A DNA stretch of 64,000 nt, from NCBI GenBank assembly GCA_948099385.1, contig CANUEZ040000180.1, positions 1,066,501 through 1,130,500 on the forward strand, read 5' to 3'. The number at the start of each line of letters is the position of its first letter. Within the stretch, counting starts at the first letter, position 1. The notes beneath the pieces were generated by a model. The model was not told the origin of the DNA and made no database searches. It saw only the letters and a program-made list of their open reading frames with translations. Positions 1-12,790 of the stretch are shown piece after piece. Made by a program: the position numbers and the translations under genes. This stretch comes from Fasciola hepatica. Taxonomy: Eukaryota > Platyhelminthes > Trematoda > Plagiorchiida > Fasciolidae.

Positions 1-426
1 GGGTATTTTTAAATCTTTTCTTTTCAATTTGATCATAAAAACGATAAATCCACGGACAGCACGCTAGGAAGGACACATCGACATGAAAACCTTTTTCCCG
101 TCTGCACAAAGCGTATCACTAGAGGATAAAACGTATCGTTGCGAAAAACCTTTCTTTCCGCCTACTTCAACAGCACCCGTATCCCTCGAATTCAAGCAAA
201 TGCACAAGTTCACGTCAACCTGGATAGACAGTTAATGAAAAATGCTTGGTTGAACTGCATCACTGTGATACAAGAAGATCATTTTGAATTTATTTACTGG
301 AAACCGAAATTCACCTCATTTACGGATTTTTGTGTCCGGATTGAACAGTCATGCTTTCTGTGCTAAAATCGATCAAAATCTCCCTCGTGCTTCTATGTAC
401 GTTTGTTGATCTTGATTCACGGTATG

Positions 427-642
427 TTTGTTGTTTGATCGATCTCGTCGTGTATCGATTAGTCTCTCCTGAATTGAAGCGAAAGGACACCAGCGCAAGA
501 ATGTAACTCAACTCACTGACATTGTCCTCATAATTTGCTCCTGCCTACTGCCTGCTCGCTGGCTACGACTCGGTTTTGTGCTTACTCTCATAGAAATAAA
601 TGGAGAGCCACTGGTACGTGTTCTACTACTAACTACGAACAC
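427..642 (+). repeat. LTR-like dispersed repeat, copy 1
   Basis: This stretch aligns by eye with 10885-11084. Both share a GATC-rich left part, a block ending in ...GTAACTC..., and a right part with a polyadenylation hexamer AATAAA (595-600) followed by the shared string ACGTGTTCTACTACTAA. A polyadenylation signal close to the right end of a 200-bp repeated unit is what an LTR R/U5 boundary would look like, but I see no gag or pol nearby and no target duplication. It could equally be the 3' UTR of another retroelement. The repetition itself is seen directly; the LTR label is inference. Confidence 0.45.
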
Positions 643-3600
643 AACACGGATAATTAACATATTCTGTGTTTTCTTTTTTCTTTTCAGTTGATGCATTTCC
701 ATCTCTAGTGATGTGAACCCGATGCCTGCCTTAAATTCCTGAGGTCTAATGATACGAAGTGTTTGCTCTGCAGAAACAACTACTGGCGTTGGAGCACCCT
801 GAAAAACAAACCTTTGGATAGTAGCTGACCGGAATGTTTCACCCAGCACAACATATGGGGGAAATCCGGGGCGACACCACTTTGAACTTGGGCCAGAAGA
901 GAAATGCTACCAGTACCTCGACATATCATCAGAAAGAACTTATGGAAAGGATCTCAGTACGGGCGTTTGAAAAAAGGGGACAGGCTATCCTTCGTGAGAC
1001 GATTTACTGTGGCTTATTAACCCCGAAATCAAGCGTAAGCAAAATTCAATGAATAATAAAATGGAAATATTTCTTAATCCGTGGAGCATTTGATTTTTTT
1101 TATTTTTCAAGATATTTCTCACCTACGCGTAATCTTTCGTTAACGTTATGGGCTTGATTTGGACTTCTAAGGCAAACCAGTTTGATCACAAGGCACTGCT
1201 AATCTCCATAGTAATACAACTTTTGTACTGAGAAAGGGAATTCGTGTTGTGTTCAATTGAGCTATATCCTCGAGAATGTGCTTCACCGATGAACACATTA
1301 ACCAGGCATCGGATTTGTCCATTTATAATTGAATATATCCGAAAATTCACTCCTTCCATCACACACGCATTTGCATGATCTATTGTTCCGTATGCACTTG
1401 GGGGGGGGGGAGGGCGACAAAAAGCTGCAGTCTTCACTAAATCGACTCTTCTCGTTCTTCGATTTTGCATATTCCGACAGGCTGATTAGATTTTCCAGTA
1501 CCAAATGAGTTTGTAATCGCTTGAATTTTAAGCAGTTTGGTACTAGTTCTCATTGAACCTCTGTAAAGGTCCCCGAATTGTGAAGACGAATGTGGAGCAC
1601 CACATTGTGCGCACCTTGTTCATATGACGGTATTGTGCCCCATGGGTCCGTTACCATGTCAAATGTTTACCCACAAATTCGCATACGTGGAACTTGGCAT
1701 CAGGATGGAACCTGAGATTTCCGTGATTAGATTCCGACTATGATTTGAGTGATTAGGATGAGATTACGGGACTTATCAAACCCCGAAAACCTATCATACT
1801 CACGCGTGTTCCCTCTCACACACTCACTTAGTCTGTGTGTTTGTATGTACTTGGTCTTTGCGTAGACAAGCTGGGCAGCGTTGTCCTGTGGCCCATTCAG
1901 AAGTTACGTCGCAGCTTACTAAACTGTCGTAGAAGGAAGCAGGTCCGCGTTCAGCGATGGTGTGCTGCACCGGTCTGCCTCCACATCATGTTTGGGAACA
2001 TATAACGACGACAGCGAGGATGGGAAAAACAATAATTCTAATTCTACTGAAAATGATAATAATGGTAGTGATGATAATTTGCCTATGAACGACACACGCC
2101 TGTTATCTAGGCCAAATTCGAAAGTAGTTGCCGTGCACCTGTGCCCATGGAGTCGGGTGCATATGGACGTAACCTGTGATTACCCCCATTCTGGCACCAG
2201 AGGTTTTTATGCGCATATTTATATGCATAGTTGAATGAGTTTTGAACAGCACATCTGGCAAAGAACTACTTGACTTCGTTTTTTTCGATGAACTCGTTTC
2301 AAAGAAAGACAAATCTCACCTTAAGTTATTCAAAGCCAGCGATGAGTTGTGAATTGGTACTGTTCATATTTTAGCATACATTTGTAATCCGATGGTTTTA
2401 CATGTTTGCCAGAACTTATCGATTTGTTTTAATTATAAGTGAATGTATTGATCGTATGTAGTATGTTCTAATGAACACTCTTTCACTTGGTTTATTGAGG
2501 GCAGTCACACGAATCGACTCGTTAGTCCTTGTTAGTGCATCACTGACATGAAGTAATCCGTCTAAAATCAAGGCGGACTGGTTAACCACGAGCGCGTGAG
2601 AACCCAGTTCACGCTACGTTGGATTTTGATGAAAATAGACTAACTTTCAAGATGTCAGAGTAGGCAGCTATAAAGTGCTTTCGAAGTTTCTCGTAACTGA
2701 GCAGAAAGCAACATATAACTGGTAAAAATGTGATTGTTTATTGCTATGTATTTCACTAATGTAAGATTTGAATTTCAAGCTAATTATAAATACTATTGCG
2801 TTATTTCTGTCAAAAAAAAATGATGTTATTTTGATAACTTGGATTATTGTCAGTGTCTGATAAGTACCCTGAGGGTTTTTATTGCTGATTCTGGTGCTCA
2901 CAGCTAGAAACGGCTCATCTTTCGTCGAAGTGGCCTCATGATCAGTACTGACACTGAAGTTCGCCACACGTAGAACCCCTAAAGTATTAGAGCGTGAACA
3001 AACTCCTGAGCGGAGTATAACTGTGATACTGAATGGTATTATTCGGTGTCCGAGAGTCTCCAATGTCCATGCGAATGTTCGTGGGCACATCAGGGAACTC
3101 TGTTGCTGAAAGTCAAAACATTAGGATTTACTACGGGAAAGTCAATATGCAAACTATCTTCTAAATTTAAAGGTGGTTACACTGTGAGAAAAGTCTAGCC
3201 CCTGTACTCCCGAAAACGATACTAAGATCAAAAATCCTCCATGAATATAAACAATAATGATAACCTTCATTTATTCACCTAACACTGAAATGTCTTAGTA
3301 AAGTATATATATATATATACATGCATTACGTAGGTATACTTATGTATATATATACAAAATGAAGACCAATATAACTTTTGGTTTCAAATCAACCGAATAT
3401 CTCCAATGACTTGACAACAGACCGCAGTACTGCTGAATCTGCTAGCATTGACCACATCCCAACAAACATTTTGGTAAACAATATTGATGACCACGTGAAA
3501 ATACTCCAACAAGCAATCGTCCGAGGAATTCCGTTAGTTCAAAACTCACTGTTGAGCAAGTACAAAATTGTCGTTTGCTTTTCTTGGTTTTCTTCACTGT

Positions 3601-6600
3601 GATTCGACGGTGTCAGTATTGAGTGTTTAACATTTTATTTCTGAAGTAATGGGCGGCACCTTCTTTCAATGTAAAAGTCAATGCTTAGTGGGTGAGGTGT
3701 TTAACCAATCGATCAGGCCACTAGTTCACTAGTTGTATGATCAATAGTTTTTATATTCAATGAATCGACTGAGTGACAGACTGATCGATCGATCGTTTGA
3801 TTGCTCGATCGATAGACTGATCGATACAAGGGTGACACATTTCATGTTTTCTGAAAACGATTTCCATTCCAGCTCTTCCAATAAGAGCGGTGCTGAAAGC
3901 TTTTTCATAATATTGCAAATAAATCTCGCTGATAGCGGTCATTCCACGCATCAAACAATGAAAGTATCACTGTAATAAAGGTTCTTTGTAGATTTTTAGC
4001 TTTAATTGATATATGTGACCGTTAAACAATTTTTTCTCTCCTAATAAATACATCCACGATCGTGTAAACAGAAAGGCCTGCGTAGTATTCTTTTAAGAAG
4101 TGTTTTGTATTTGCTGAACAAAGCTCCAACATATCATTAAATAGATGTAGCGATAAAAATGCGTTCAATTTATTGATAAATCCGAAGCTACTTTTTATGC
4201 TTTTGGAGTATGCTGAATTTATGAAAAATGATTTATTACAAAAGCTCATCTGCGAGGGAAAGGTTTGAAAACTACGCCTGGTGAGCTGGTGAAAATCGTA
4301 AGAAGATAATTTGATGGATAACTGGAGTATACGCTCCGCATAAGACTGCCTCTAAGATGGAAGCTTTTCTGAGTCTCCCCGTGAGTGATAGCACGTATAT
4401 TTGCAGCATTTAAGTAAAACATGGTGTCATAAAATGACTTTTTGGGCAAAACAGTAGCGCATTTGACCTGAATAATGTTACTATCTGCATTGTGATAAAC
4501 TACCCCCAAAGAAACATTTTTTCAGTGTGGAGATTTTCTAGTAAATTTGTATATGCTGTCGCGATGAATAATCGAACTAAATCCGCTTTTGACGCATCTA
4601 AAGCCGGCCTTATGCACTCAGAGACAGGGGTCACGTGAGACAGTCACAAAAGTATTTAACCAACATTACAAGTCCTTTGGCTATCGATTTAATGTGTATG
4701 GTTTGTGAACTTTGAGGGCTCACGAAACACGAGACTCATTTCAGTGACTTTTTGGCAGTGAAAGTCATTACGCCGGTTTAAGTGAGCTATAATTAATCAG
4801 TGTCAGTCGACAGGGAAATTTTTCGTGATGATGATGACGAACCGCGTGCTAACAAAACACCAAGCTTAGAGAACAGAATCTGTTGAAGACGTGAAAGTTC
4901 CATTTCGCTTAACTCGAAACCATCCAGTTCGGCTCAGTGCGTGGTAACGGGACAGAACATGAGAGCTCCAAATGAACTCGATGTTGCTAGTTCTTCAAAG
5001 TCACCAGATGGAGTTCATCAAAATCACATGGCCAGTGCGGATTATTGAAAATTTGTAAGAGAATGGAGCCCTTTTGAATGTCTTTACCGCAATCAGTACA
5101 TCTAGATACGCTGTTTAGATTTGCAAGATACCTGAAAAAATTTTCCAAATCATAAGTAGCCTGACTGCTGTGTATCTAGGAGAATGGTCTGAAGGTGTGA
5201 CCGAATAGTTGCAAGTGTGCAGAAGAGTATGAAACGACCGAAAAAAACATATTGAAGTGTCGCTCTGCTCTTACCATTCGAAAAGTAATTGAGGCATGAC
5301 ACTGATTTTTCCTTCCTTTTGGTGACTGTGACCAGTAAAGCATATGCAAGTGGTCTCAACGGGGTAGTGATATTTCTTAACATGAGTGAAGCAGGAATTA
5401 TCAGATAAGAATTAATTTTTAAATCTTATGGTGGTTTACTAAATAATCATAAAGAAATTATGGTCACTGTCATTGATGCCGTCGGGCTATCTAAGGGATG
5501 CGACCATTGATTCTGTTGGGATATAACGGTCGTTATTTTGTTCTGAGAATGGAGATTGCTTCACAGATTTGATGTTTTCTTCACGAAGCAGTAGCTTTCC
5601 TTGTTTCTCTGTCTCTAATCAGAAAACAGTCCCTAAAAATTGATTGTGCCTTCGCGGCCAAACAAACGAGACCAACGGCTAAAAGCAATGGCATAAAACA
5701 AGCTGATGTGTCCATCCTATGGGACACTTTTCGAAAAAGTGCCACCCTTTCCACGAACCATTCAACTCAAATCAAGTCAAGCAAACGCTTTATGTATCCA
5801 GAGAGCTGAATAAATTGTTATCACGTAGTCATTTAATATTAAACGAAGTAAAGAAAAGTTGCCAATAACTCACAGAATTTTGAATCAGATTTGTTAGAAA
5901 ATATCGGCAGGTAGACATACACAGCATTAGCACGCTTTTTTGCGAACAATTAATTCCTTGTAACTTGAAATAACGAAAGAGTTAAAAGTGCTCTTGATGT
6001 GACCACAGTGAAGTGGATGTGTGGCGCCTGGTAGTAGCTGTCGAGACTATTCGTGACATTCATTGGAACTCTTTGATACCGCATACTATTAGAGCTGTTT
6101 CCTCGATCAGCCACTGTATCTGAAGATGAACTTGAGAGTTTTGGAGATAAATTTGAAGTTGTTGGCAAGTAAACAGCAAAGAATAACAGGGGATCCGTAA
6201 AGTCAGTGAGAAAGAACGTAAGCGTATACAAAAGGATGAATTAAAAAGCGGCTTAGGGAAGTTTTCACGACACAAGACTTAACAAGTTGCCTCTCAAACC
6301 ATAACAAGTTTGCGGAAATATAGTTCGACTGTATCGGGTTTGGTGTTAGAATTAATCCAGGGCACTTTACTGACGTAGGCTGAACCACGTTTGATGGTAC
6401 CTTCGTGAGAGACACTGACTACTGAGTTAAAACTCAGCAGTCTAGTCTGCATGTATACGGGTGGTCAAAACAAAAATCACAATGATGACGAGCTATCTGT
6501 AGGTTTTTGGTTCCAGCTGATGAACTCAGTAAAGAATAAATTAGAATCACCTTTGGTATATCAGTTTTGCTATTTCCCCGGCTTTTGGTAGGAGAACGTT

Positions 6601-7664
6601 CGAGGGCAAGGAGAATTTACGGCTATTTAATGTAGGACGCGGCTAGTGAACACTTGAGCTGGCCCTCCGTACTTCAGGAGAAAACGTGGATCTACCGCTC
6701 ACAAACAGTGGGTAATGAAGTTCTTTAATAAATTATGTAATTCCGTGTCTGCTTTTTCTACCAGTCCGTTTGGCTCCGTGCATTGAGATAAAATCAGATG
6801 TCTCTTTTCCCGTATCCGTAGTGTTACGCTTTCCAAAACAAAAGAAGACCTCACTCCTCGTCTAAATGATATTTAGTCCCTTACCGGGCACAACTTCAGT
6901 CGAATTTCAATAAGGGACATCGTTTAAGGTAGTACTGTGCAATTATCAACGAAATCTCCGGGGGTCTACAAGTGCTGGGTTACTTTTTCGTGCTAAAAGT
7001 TCGACAGCTAATACAGCTTCCGTCTCCCTGTTCTGTATTGACTTTAATGGGGTCTTATTTTCCGAACTTGGTAATTAAAATGTGCCATATCAAACAATTC
7101 CACTGCGCAAACTGATCAGACCGAATGAGGGAGAGAAGTGGGATGAGGAAAGTTTTCGTGTTTGTATTTCCTTCAAAGGCACAGTATGAAGCTTTTATTC
7201 CTTTTCATTGTAGATACTAGATAGATAATTATCAATCATTATAAATGAATTTAAATGAGTGATCAATCTGCCTGCACAGTCAAACGAACACCCTTTCTTC
7301 GTCCATAACCATACAAAAAAGCAAACGTCCATAATAGAGAACAATACACCACAATTTTAACGTATTCAATTGTATCCAATACAATGGGGTCATCTTGTAT
7401 GTTCTGGATTTCATACATGTTTGCTTAGCCGGTGAAGATTAGAAAGAAAGCCACCCGTTTGGAACGATATTTAGTACTTCTGGCCTGAAGCATCGGGTGC
7501 ACAGTGAGCTCATTGATTTTTACGAGATTTCCAACCATCTTGATTCTGATGTTCAGTGAAATGGCATCATGTCCTGGTATTCGTGCTCTTGTGTGCATCA
7601 CGTAGGTTAGACTCTTTCTCACTCTCTCACTCACTCGTTCACAAGAACATACAGACACACAAGC

Positions 7665-7666
<2 letters not shown>
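643..7666. other. Long stretch without a supported gene
   Basis: No recognisable protein domain, RNA gene or complete mobile element is visible. It contains a run of 11 G at 1400-1410, a short (TA)n at about 3305-3319 and a GATCGATC-rich patch at about 3780-3835. Several open frames of 70-140 codons lie on the minus strand (2868-3105, 4022-5383). Some can be chained through tiny GT-AG gaps, as described in the findings, but their lengths fit chance. Confidence 0.5.

Positions 7667-7727
<61 letters not shown>
7667..7727. repeat. (TA)n microsatellite, about 61 bp
   Basis: Pure alternating TA, flanked by CACACAAGCAT on the left and CACATCAAATTGC on the right. Any frame across it reads Tyr-Ile repeats with no stops, so open frames crossing it are inflated and were disregarded. 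Confidence 0.98.
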
Positions 7728-7730
<3 letters not shown>

Positions 7731-10700
7731 ATCAAATTGCTTTCAGCTATAACTAAATTACCTCCGTTTTAAGTGTTTCCTGGAATGAGTCGGCTGCGGA
7801 CGTTAACCAATAAAAGTAAAGAATTTGAGGTCACCAGTTGGGGTAATCGACCGGCAATAAGAGAACCGTCTAAAGCCCACCACGAAGGATGTTTTTGACC
7901 ACTGCCAGTGGAGAAGAAAAAGGCTAGATGGGAAAAGCTAATAAAGTTAGCAATTTGAATACAATTCACGTAGGCCCCAGCACCGAAGCACAGTTTCTGG
8001 TCTTTTGGTAAGACATTTTCCTAAGAAGAACTACTAACCAGATTTGCCTTTATGATGGAAGAAAAAAGAACTAGATAGATCCCGGGGAAAACTCTTGTAG
8101 ATATTTTTACCTCGGCATATTAGGTGTGTGAGAAAAATTGTGCGATAAAGCGTTCAGAAATAGTTTGTCATGCCCATCTTTATCAGTTTAAGTGTTGACG
8201 CCTGCTTGTACGCCTTCTGAGCACCGGCTGACCGAGATTTCCTTATCTTTGCAGGTTGTGCGCGTGCCGCCCCTGTGGAATAACACTGCATCCTGTCTAC
8301 TAAACCATCATTCCAAAAAAGTATGACCTTCACATGAAGGTTATGTGGATGTGTGGTTTGTTGCCATTTTGCGTAAACTTCTCGTAGGGAATATCAAGTG
8401 CCCTCAATAAAAGGTTTTCTCATCGTAAAAACGGAGAGCGATAACATCTTTCAAACATGTAGGACTGCTGTTTCGGTTGCTAAGACTAATCATGTAACCA
8501 GACATAATTTTTCCATTCGTAAAAGGCAAGCCGCAAAAAAATGGTTTGGCTAGCGCAAGACTGGTACTCTTGAAGCACGTGTTGAATTTATTCGTGTTGA
8601 TGATCAGAAATGATCCCGGACGAATTTCCAGTCACGCCCGGGATCGAGGTGAAGTATAAAACAGTATGTGATGCACCAGTGTTCGGTTCATAAGGAGCCA
8701 ACTTTTAGCCCTGAACAAGGATGGTCGAGTACGGAGCTTGCCTAGGAATTCGATTCACAGAAAAAGACATTGTGTCCACTAATTGACCAATCCAGTGAAC
8801 GTATTTTTTATAGTAGGCGATACAGAGGCAGAAAAATTTGCAGGTGGAAAGAGTTTTTCAACAAAAGTCTTCAGGTCGACTTATTATCTACATTGTAGTA
8901 AGGTATGATCAAACTTTTTGGTTAAATATATAACTGCACAGTTCGTCGGAATTATCCAAATGTTTCTAGATTGACTAATACCGATACCCGCAGGTGTGTC
9001 GAGTGAAATAAAAGGTCACTAAGACCGATTACTCACCTTCGTTAGATGAGAGAAGCAGAATTTCGTCGCATTGTGCAGTAAGCCAAACAAAGATACGCTG
9101 AACTTGTACTACTAAAGTGTACGTAGGTCTGAAGGAAAGTTCTCGATTATTTTCTACGCAAAGTGATTGTTCCCTTAAGTGCATCGAACTAGATGAATTT
9201 ATTCAAACGGATCCTTGGAATATGTTGACGTATCTCTCTCAAATATGCAGATTCTTAGAGAGCACCGGGTACCCCATGGTACTGAGAAATACAGTTTAAG
9301 AAAAGGCTATTTGAAATAAACCAGTCCAGTAGAAAATTTTATGATTTACCAGTAATTTATCAGGGTCTCAGAAACTAATATAGAACAAACCATGCCGACG
9401 AAAACAGCACATTACTTATCGATTGTTTCGGTGTTTAGATACTGACTTTCCCATATCCTCTTTGGTCTTTACTGAGGCTTGCTTGTCGATTCGATGACTG
9501 TACCCAAGTACATTCAGCTAAGTTCACCAGTGAGCTCATTGTTTTTGTATTCCGCAACATAGCTTATCAGTTGACAAATACAAATCACTTATTCGAGTGA
9601 TAATGTGAATTATATACACATCCGTGATCAGACTAGATACGGCTTCGGCTTGATGCTCTAACAATGAGCACTGGTTCACACCTATTCACCTTCATTTGCG
9701 AGCTACTGAAATATAGTCCTTGCATCCGTGATTCCGTAAATAATTCTACTAGTTGCATTTTCTAAGTGATTACTATGAAGGTAATCAGATGAAGTAGTAA
9801 GTAGTCTGTCTTTTGACGCAAAATACCTCTGGGTTCTCTGTTTGTTTATAATAGGTATCGACTGTATTCATAACTAAATTTCTGTCACAGTTTATGAAAA
9901 TGGCACCGACTGTTGTGTTTTGAAAAGCCAAAATAATGTGACCGAAATCTGAGCTGAAGAAATGTTCCTTTGTGGAAACAACCACGATCAGAAAACTTGG
10001 ATCGTGTCCTCATTTGAAGTCGAAATTCACCATGTAAATGAATTTAACAGATGGCAACGTATGCCATGCAGATTGTCCCAAACAAAGGACGACTTAAAGT
10101 TGTGAAAATTGGTAAACATTTGAATTCCCCATTAGTACTATTTGTCGTGTTACCGCGCTGTGAATCATCAACTTTCGTTATGGAAGGGCGCAGTTATTAT
10201 AGGTCCATGATGGGGAGATATGTGACACCAAGCCTGCTGGTATTTCCGACCGAACCCTTCCTCCGGATGATGGATGTGCATCATGAAGATTAATGTTTCT
10301 AAAAAAAACGATAGACATCTCGATACTGAAGCATGCTATCGTGTCTAGAAAAGCACAGTTGAACTTCCGGACTGAGCATTTTCTGGGCAATCTGTTTTGA
10401 TTTCTCCCAAATACTGAAGTAAAAACAGTGGGTGAGCACTGAATTTGGAAGTTTCTCATATCAGAGGGTATTCTGATGTCTTTTCATTCACTAATTCAAA
10501 TAAATATTTTCCTTACTCCGCCACCGAACGGTTGTATTTTTATGGACTGATCTTCCTTGGGTTGATTGTATTTTTACGAAGCCAGTGCCTCTCAAAGTAG
10601 TGAACTTTTGCAAGGTTGTGTGGCCTACTCGGAAACAACTAAGCCGAATTTTATGCATAGGTAAATTGTTGCTGTTGCACTAAGGTCTGTTGTGATACCG

Positions 10701-10884
10701 GGGACCGTTGTGAAGCTGTTCATAAATCTTTGTGCGACAATGATCCGAAAAATCCAATCCTCTGGATCTAATGCGTTGTACGTGTTCAGCCCGGTTTAAA
10801 CTGTCCCCTATACGGACAATTGATCAATATCGCTCTAATGCATGTGCATTTAACTTTTAGATATTTATTCATGCTTCACTGTGG
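7728..10884. other. Stretch without a supported feature
   Basis: No domain, repeat copy or RNA gene could be recognised on either strand. Open frames here are short and within chance expectation. Confidence 0.5.
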
Positions 10885-11084
10885 GTTGGTTTATCGATCC
10901 CGCCACGCACCGATTGGTTTTGCTCTATCTGAGTCGAAGGTACTCCAGCCCATGCGTGTAACTCGTCTCAGTGATAGTGCCCCGCATGCTTCCTGTTTGC
11001 TTATCAGCGACGGCCCGTTTTTGTGCTTGCTTTCATAGAAATAAATAGAATGCACTTATTACGTGTTCTACTACTAAATAAGAA
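10885..11084 (+). repeat. LTR-like dispersed repeat, copy 2
   Basis: Second copy of the unit at 427-642. The shared right end includes GTGCTTGCTTTCATAGAA, AATAAA at 11040-11045 and ACGTGTTCTACTACTAA. The copies differ by many substitutions and small indels, so the insertion is old. The 10.2 kb between them is too far apart and too empty for one intact LTR retrotransposon, so they are read as independent solo copies. Confidence 0.45.
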
Positions 11085-11857
11085 AATATCAACATGAAAT
11101 TAACCCCTTTGTCTCATGTCAATATACGATTTTTCGGTCCAATTTTATGTATCTGCTAATCACTTACCATCTGAAAGCAGATATTTGATCCTAGACTATC
11201 CGTGTTTTTCACCGTTAACAGGTAGGTAGCAATACAAAAATGGATTTTCCGAGCAACCAGTGTAGTACATTCAATTCATCTCAAATAACAGATGGCGAAC
11301 GTAGAACATTTCAGCTGGTGGACACAGTGGCAACCGGAATAGTGCTGTATTAGTCTAGATTGAAAGGTCATTAGATGAGTCAGGTAAATGAAGGCATAGT
11401 TCTGTTAGTCTATTTCAAGGAAAGTGCACATGTTACATACAAACAATTTTGTGCACAAAGTGAGCCGCTTCTCCGACCACAGATATCCCAGGTGTCTGTT
11501 TGCGCAAGGATCATTTACAAGATTGAGTAAGGTCAACTCTGTGAAGCGTTATGACTGAGTGCTTTTCGCAGTTAAACATTTTTCGTTCGTTCCTCTGGGA
11601 TCTCAGCGAATAGGTTTGTGGATTTGTCAGACATTTGGTAACCTGTTTCTGAGCGCTTTGAGTCAAACAATGATCCTGGCTTCCAATATTTGTATCAACT
11701 AAACTGTAACTGAGTCAATTGATAACTTGTGTGAAAGTAAGATCAGTTTAACTGTTTGAGTAATTTTGGCAACTGGACCTATTGCGTGTTTGTTACAGAC
11801 GTTACCTACTTCATTTCGTTTTCTACAAATTGTTTTTGTTATTTGCCTTGCTGTTCA

Positions 11858-12790
11858 CATCGCTGAGCTTGGCATTCAGATAGTAAACTTTTCATCACCA
11901 GTCGAGGAGCATGTGCGCAGTTGGTAGTGATCTGTATTCATAGGTATGTTATAAGTTCTCACCTTCAGCCCCCTAGAAGAACTGATGCCCGAAGCTCGAC
12001 ATTTGTTTGTCGCCTGGCTTCTACCCTCTTGACCTTTGACCATTATCGGTTGACGTTCCATTTGAGGAGCTTGACCTCTTTTGCTCTGTACTGCTTTTTC
12101 CATTTTCGACTTTTGAATTCTTGGCTACTGAGTTCCGGAGAGATATGAGTGTGGCAATTCCACTTTCAGTAATACGGAATGTATGGTTTAAGCCAACTGA
12201 TTCATTTTCTGGATTACTTAGTTATGTGAACCATCGGCTTCTCATCTGACTGTACACGTGAGCCAGTTCACCATGTCCACCGATCGAGTTGTTTGAAGAG
12301 TACCAGGCTTCCATGCCTCGTGATCGCCTGATCCAGAATTTTCACCCCATCCACATTGAACGTGTGCCCTCCTAGATCCCTGTGGAAGGATATGAGAGAG
12401 AATGGGTCTTGTCTCTCGGTGGCTAATTTATGCTCGTGCATTTGAGTGGCCACTTTTCGCCCGGTTTGACCGACGTACCATTTGTCGCGGTCCATACACT
12501 TGGCCTAGTATATAACGTTTCTTCTATCTCCGGCTTTGTGTTGGTCTTCTGGTTTTGATACGAGTCTTCTCATGGTTGCGGTTGGTCAGTGAGCAACTGC
12601 GACGCGATGAGATTGGAGCAGTCTTGTAGTTACTTCATGTAGGTTCTTGGTATATGGCAAAGTGATCCTTCTCTGTGATCGCATTCCTTGATTTATTTCC
12701 CTATTCATCCCATACACAGTTCTTCTTATGAAGTTCCTTGGAATACCATTTGGCTTGTTCTGTTTCTGATACAAGTTATCTTAAAGTCAT
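11858..12790 (-). mobile_element. Penelope-like retroelement, degenerate 3' part
   Basis: Read on the minus strand, this holds the end of a reverse transcriptase followed by a GIY-YIG endonuclease, the gene order that defines classic Penelope-like elements (PLEs). The RT tail carries NGIPRNFIRRT and, further on, RRITLPYTKN...LL...VAH, matching the conserved PLE stretch after the RT core. The endonuclease carries YVGQTGRK with a downstream EHKLA. The last roughly 60 bp (11858-11911) reappear as both arms of the palindrome at 21983-22126, which marks them as the family's 3' terminus. Two in-frame stops interrupt the reading frame. The catalytic RT core upstream is missing or unrecognisable, so the copy is dead and truncated. 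Confidence 0.85.
12268..12774 (-). pseudogene. PLE reverse transcriptase tail plus GIY-YIG endonuclease, broken
   Basis: A single minus-strand frame runs from 12774 to 12268 and is interrupted by a TGA at 12586-12588, just after the ...VAVAH segment, and by a TAG shortly before the ...CMDRDKWYVGQTGRK segment, where the family usually has Gln. The pieces stay in register, so the breaks are point mutations rather than frameshifts. The endonuclease part has the Y-V-G core of the GIY-YIG fold (YVGQTGRK), an Arg in the following helix region and the EHKLA segment. The downstream GHTFN...ILDQA motif is typical of Penelope endonucleases. In living elements this nuclease nicks target DNA to prime reverse transcription. 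Here it is a relic. It is not a cellular GIY-YIG repair gene, because the adjoining RT tail is of the PLE type. Confidence 0.85.

Noticed and set aside
3755..3835. GATCGATC-rich patch as a regulatory or satellite unit
   Set aside because: Only about 60 bp of loosely repeated GATCGAT/GACTGATC; no clear periodicity and no second copy.
7425..7756. Overlapping open frames on both strands crossing the (TA)n tract
   Set aside because: Tyr-Ile repeats from TA dinucleotides cannot contain stops; the non-repeat parts are short and unremarkable. The same applies at 18180, 30090, 30271, 30827, 30914, 34151 and 34252.
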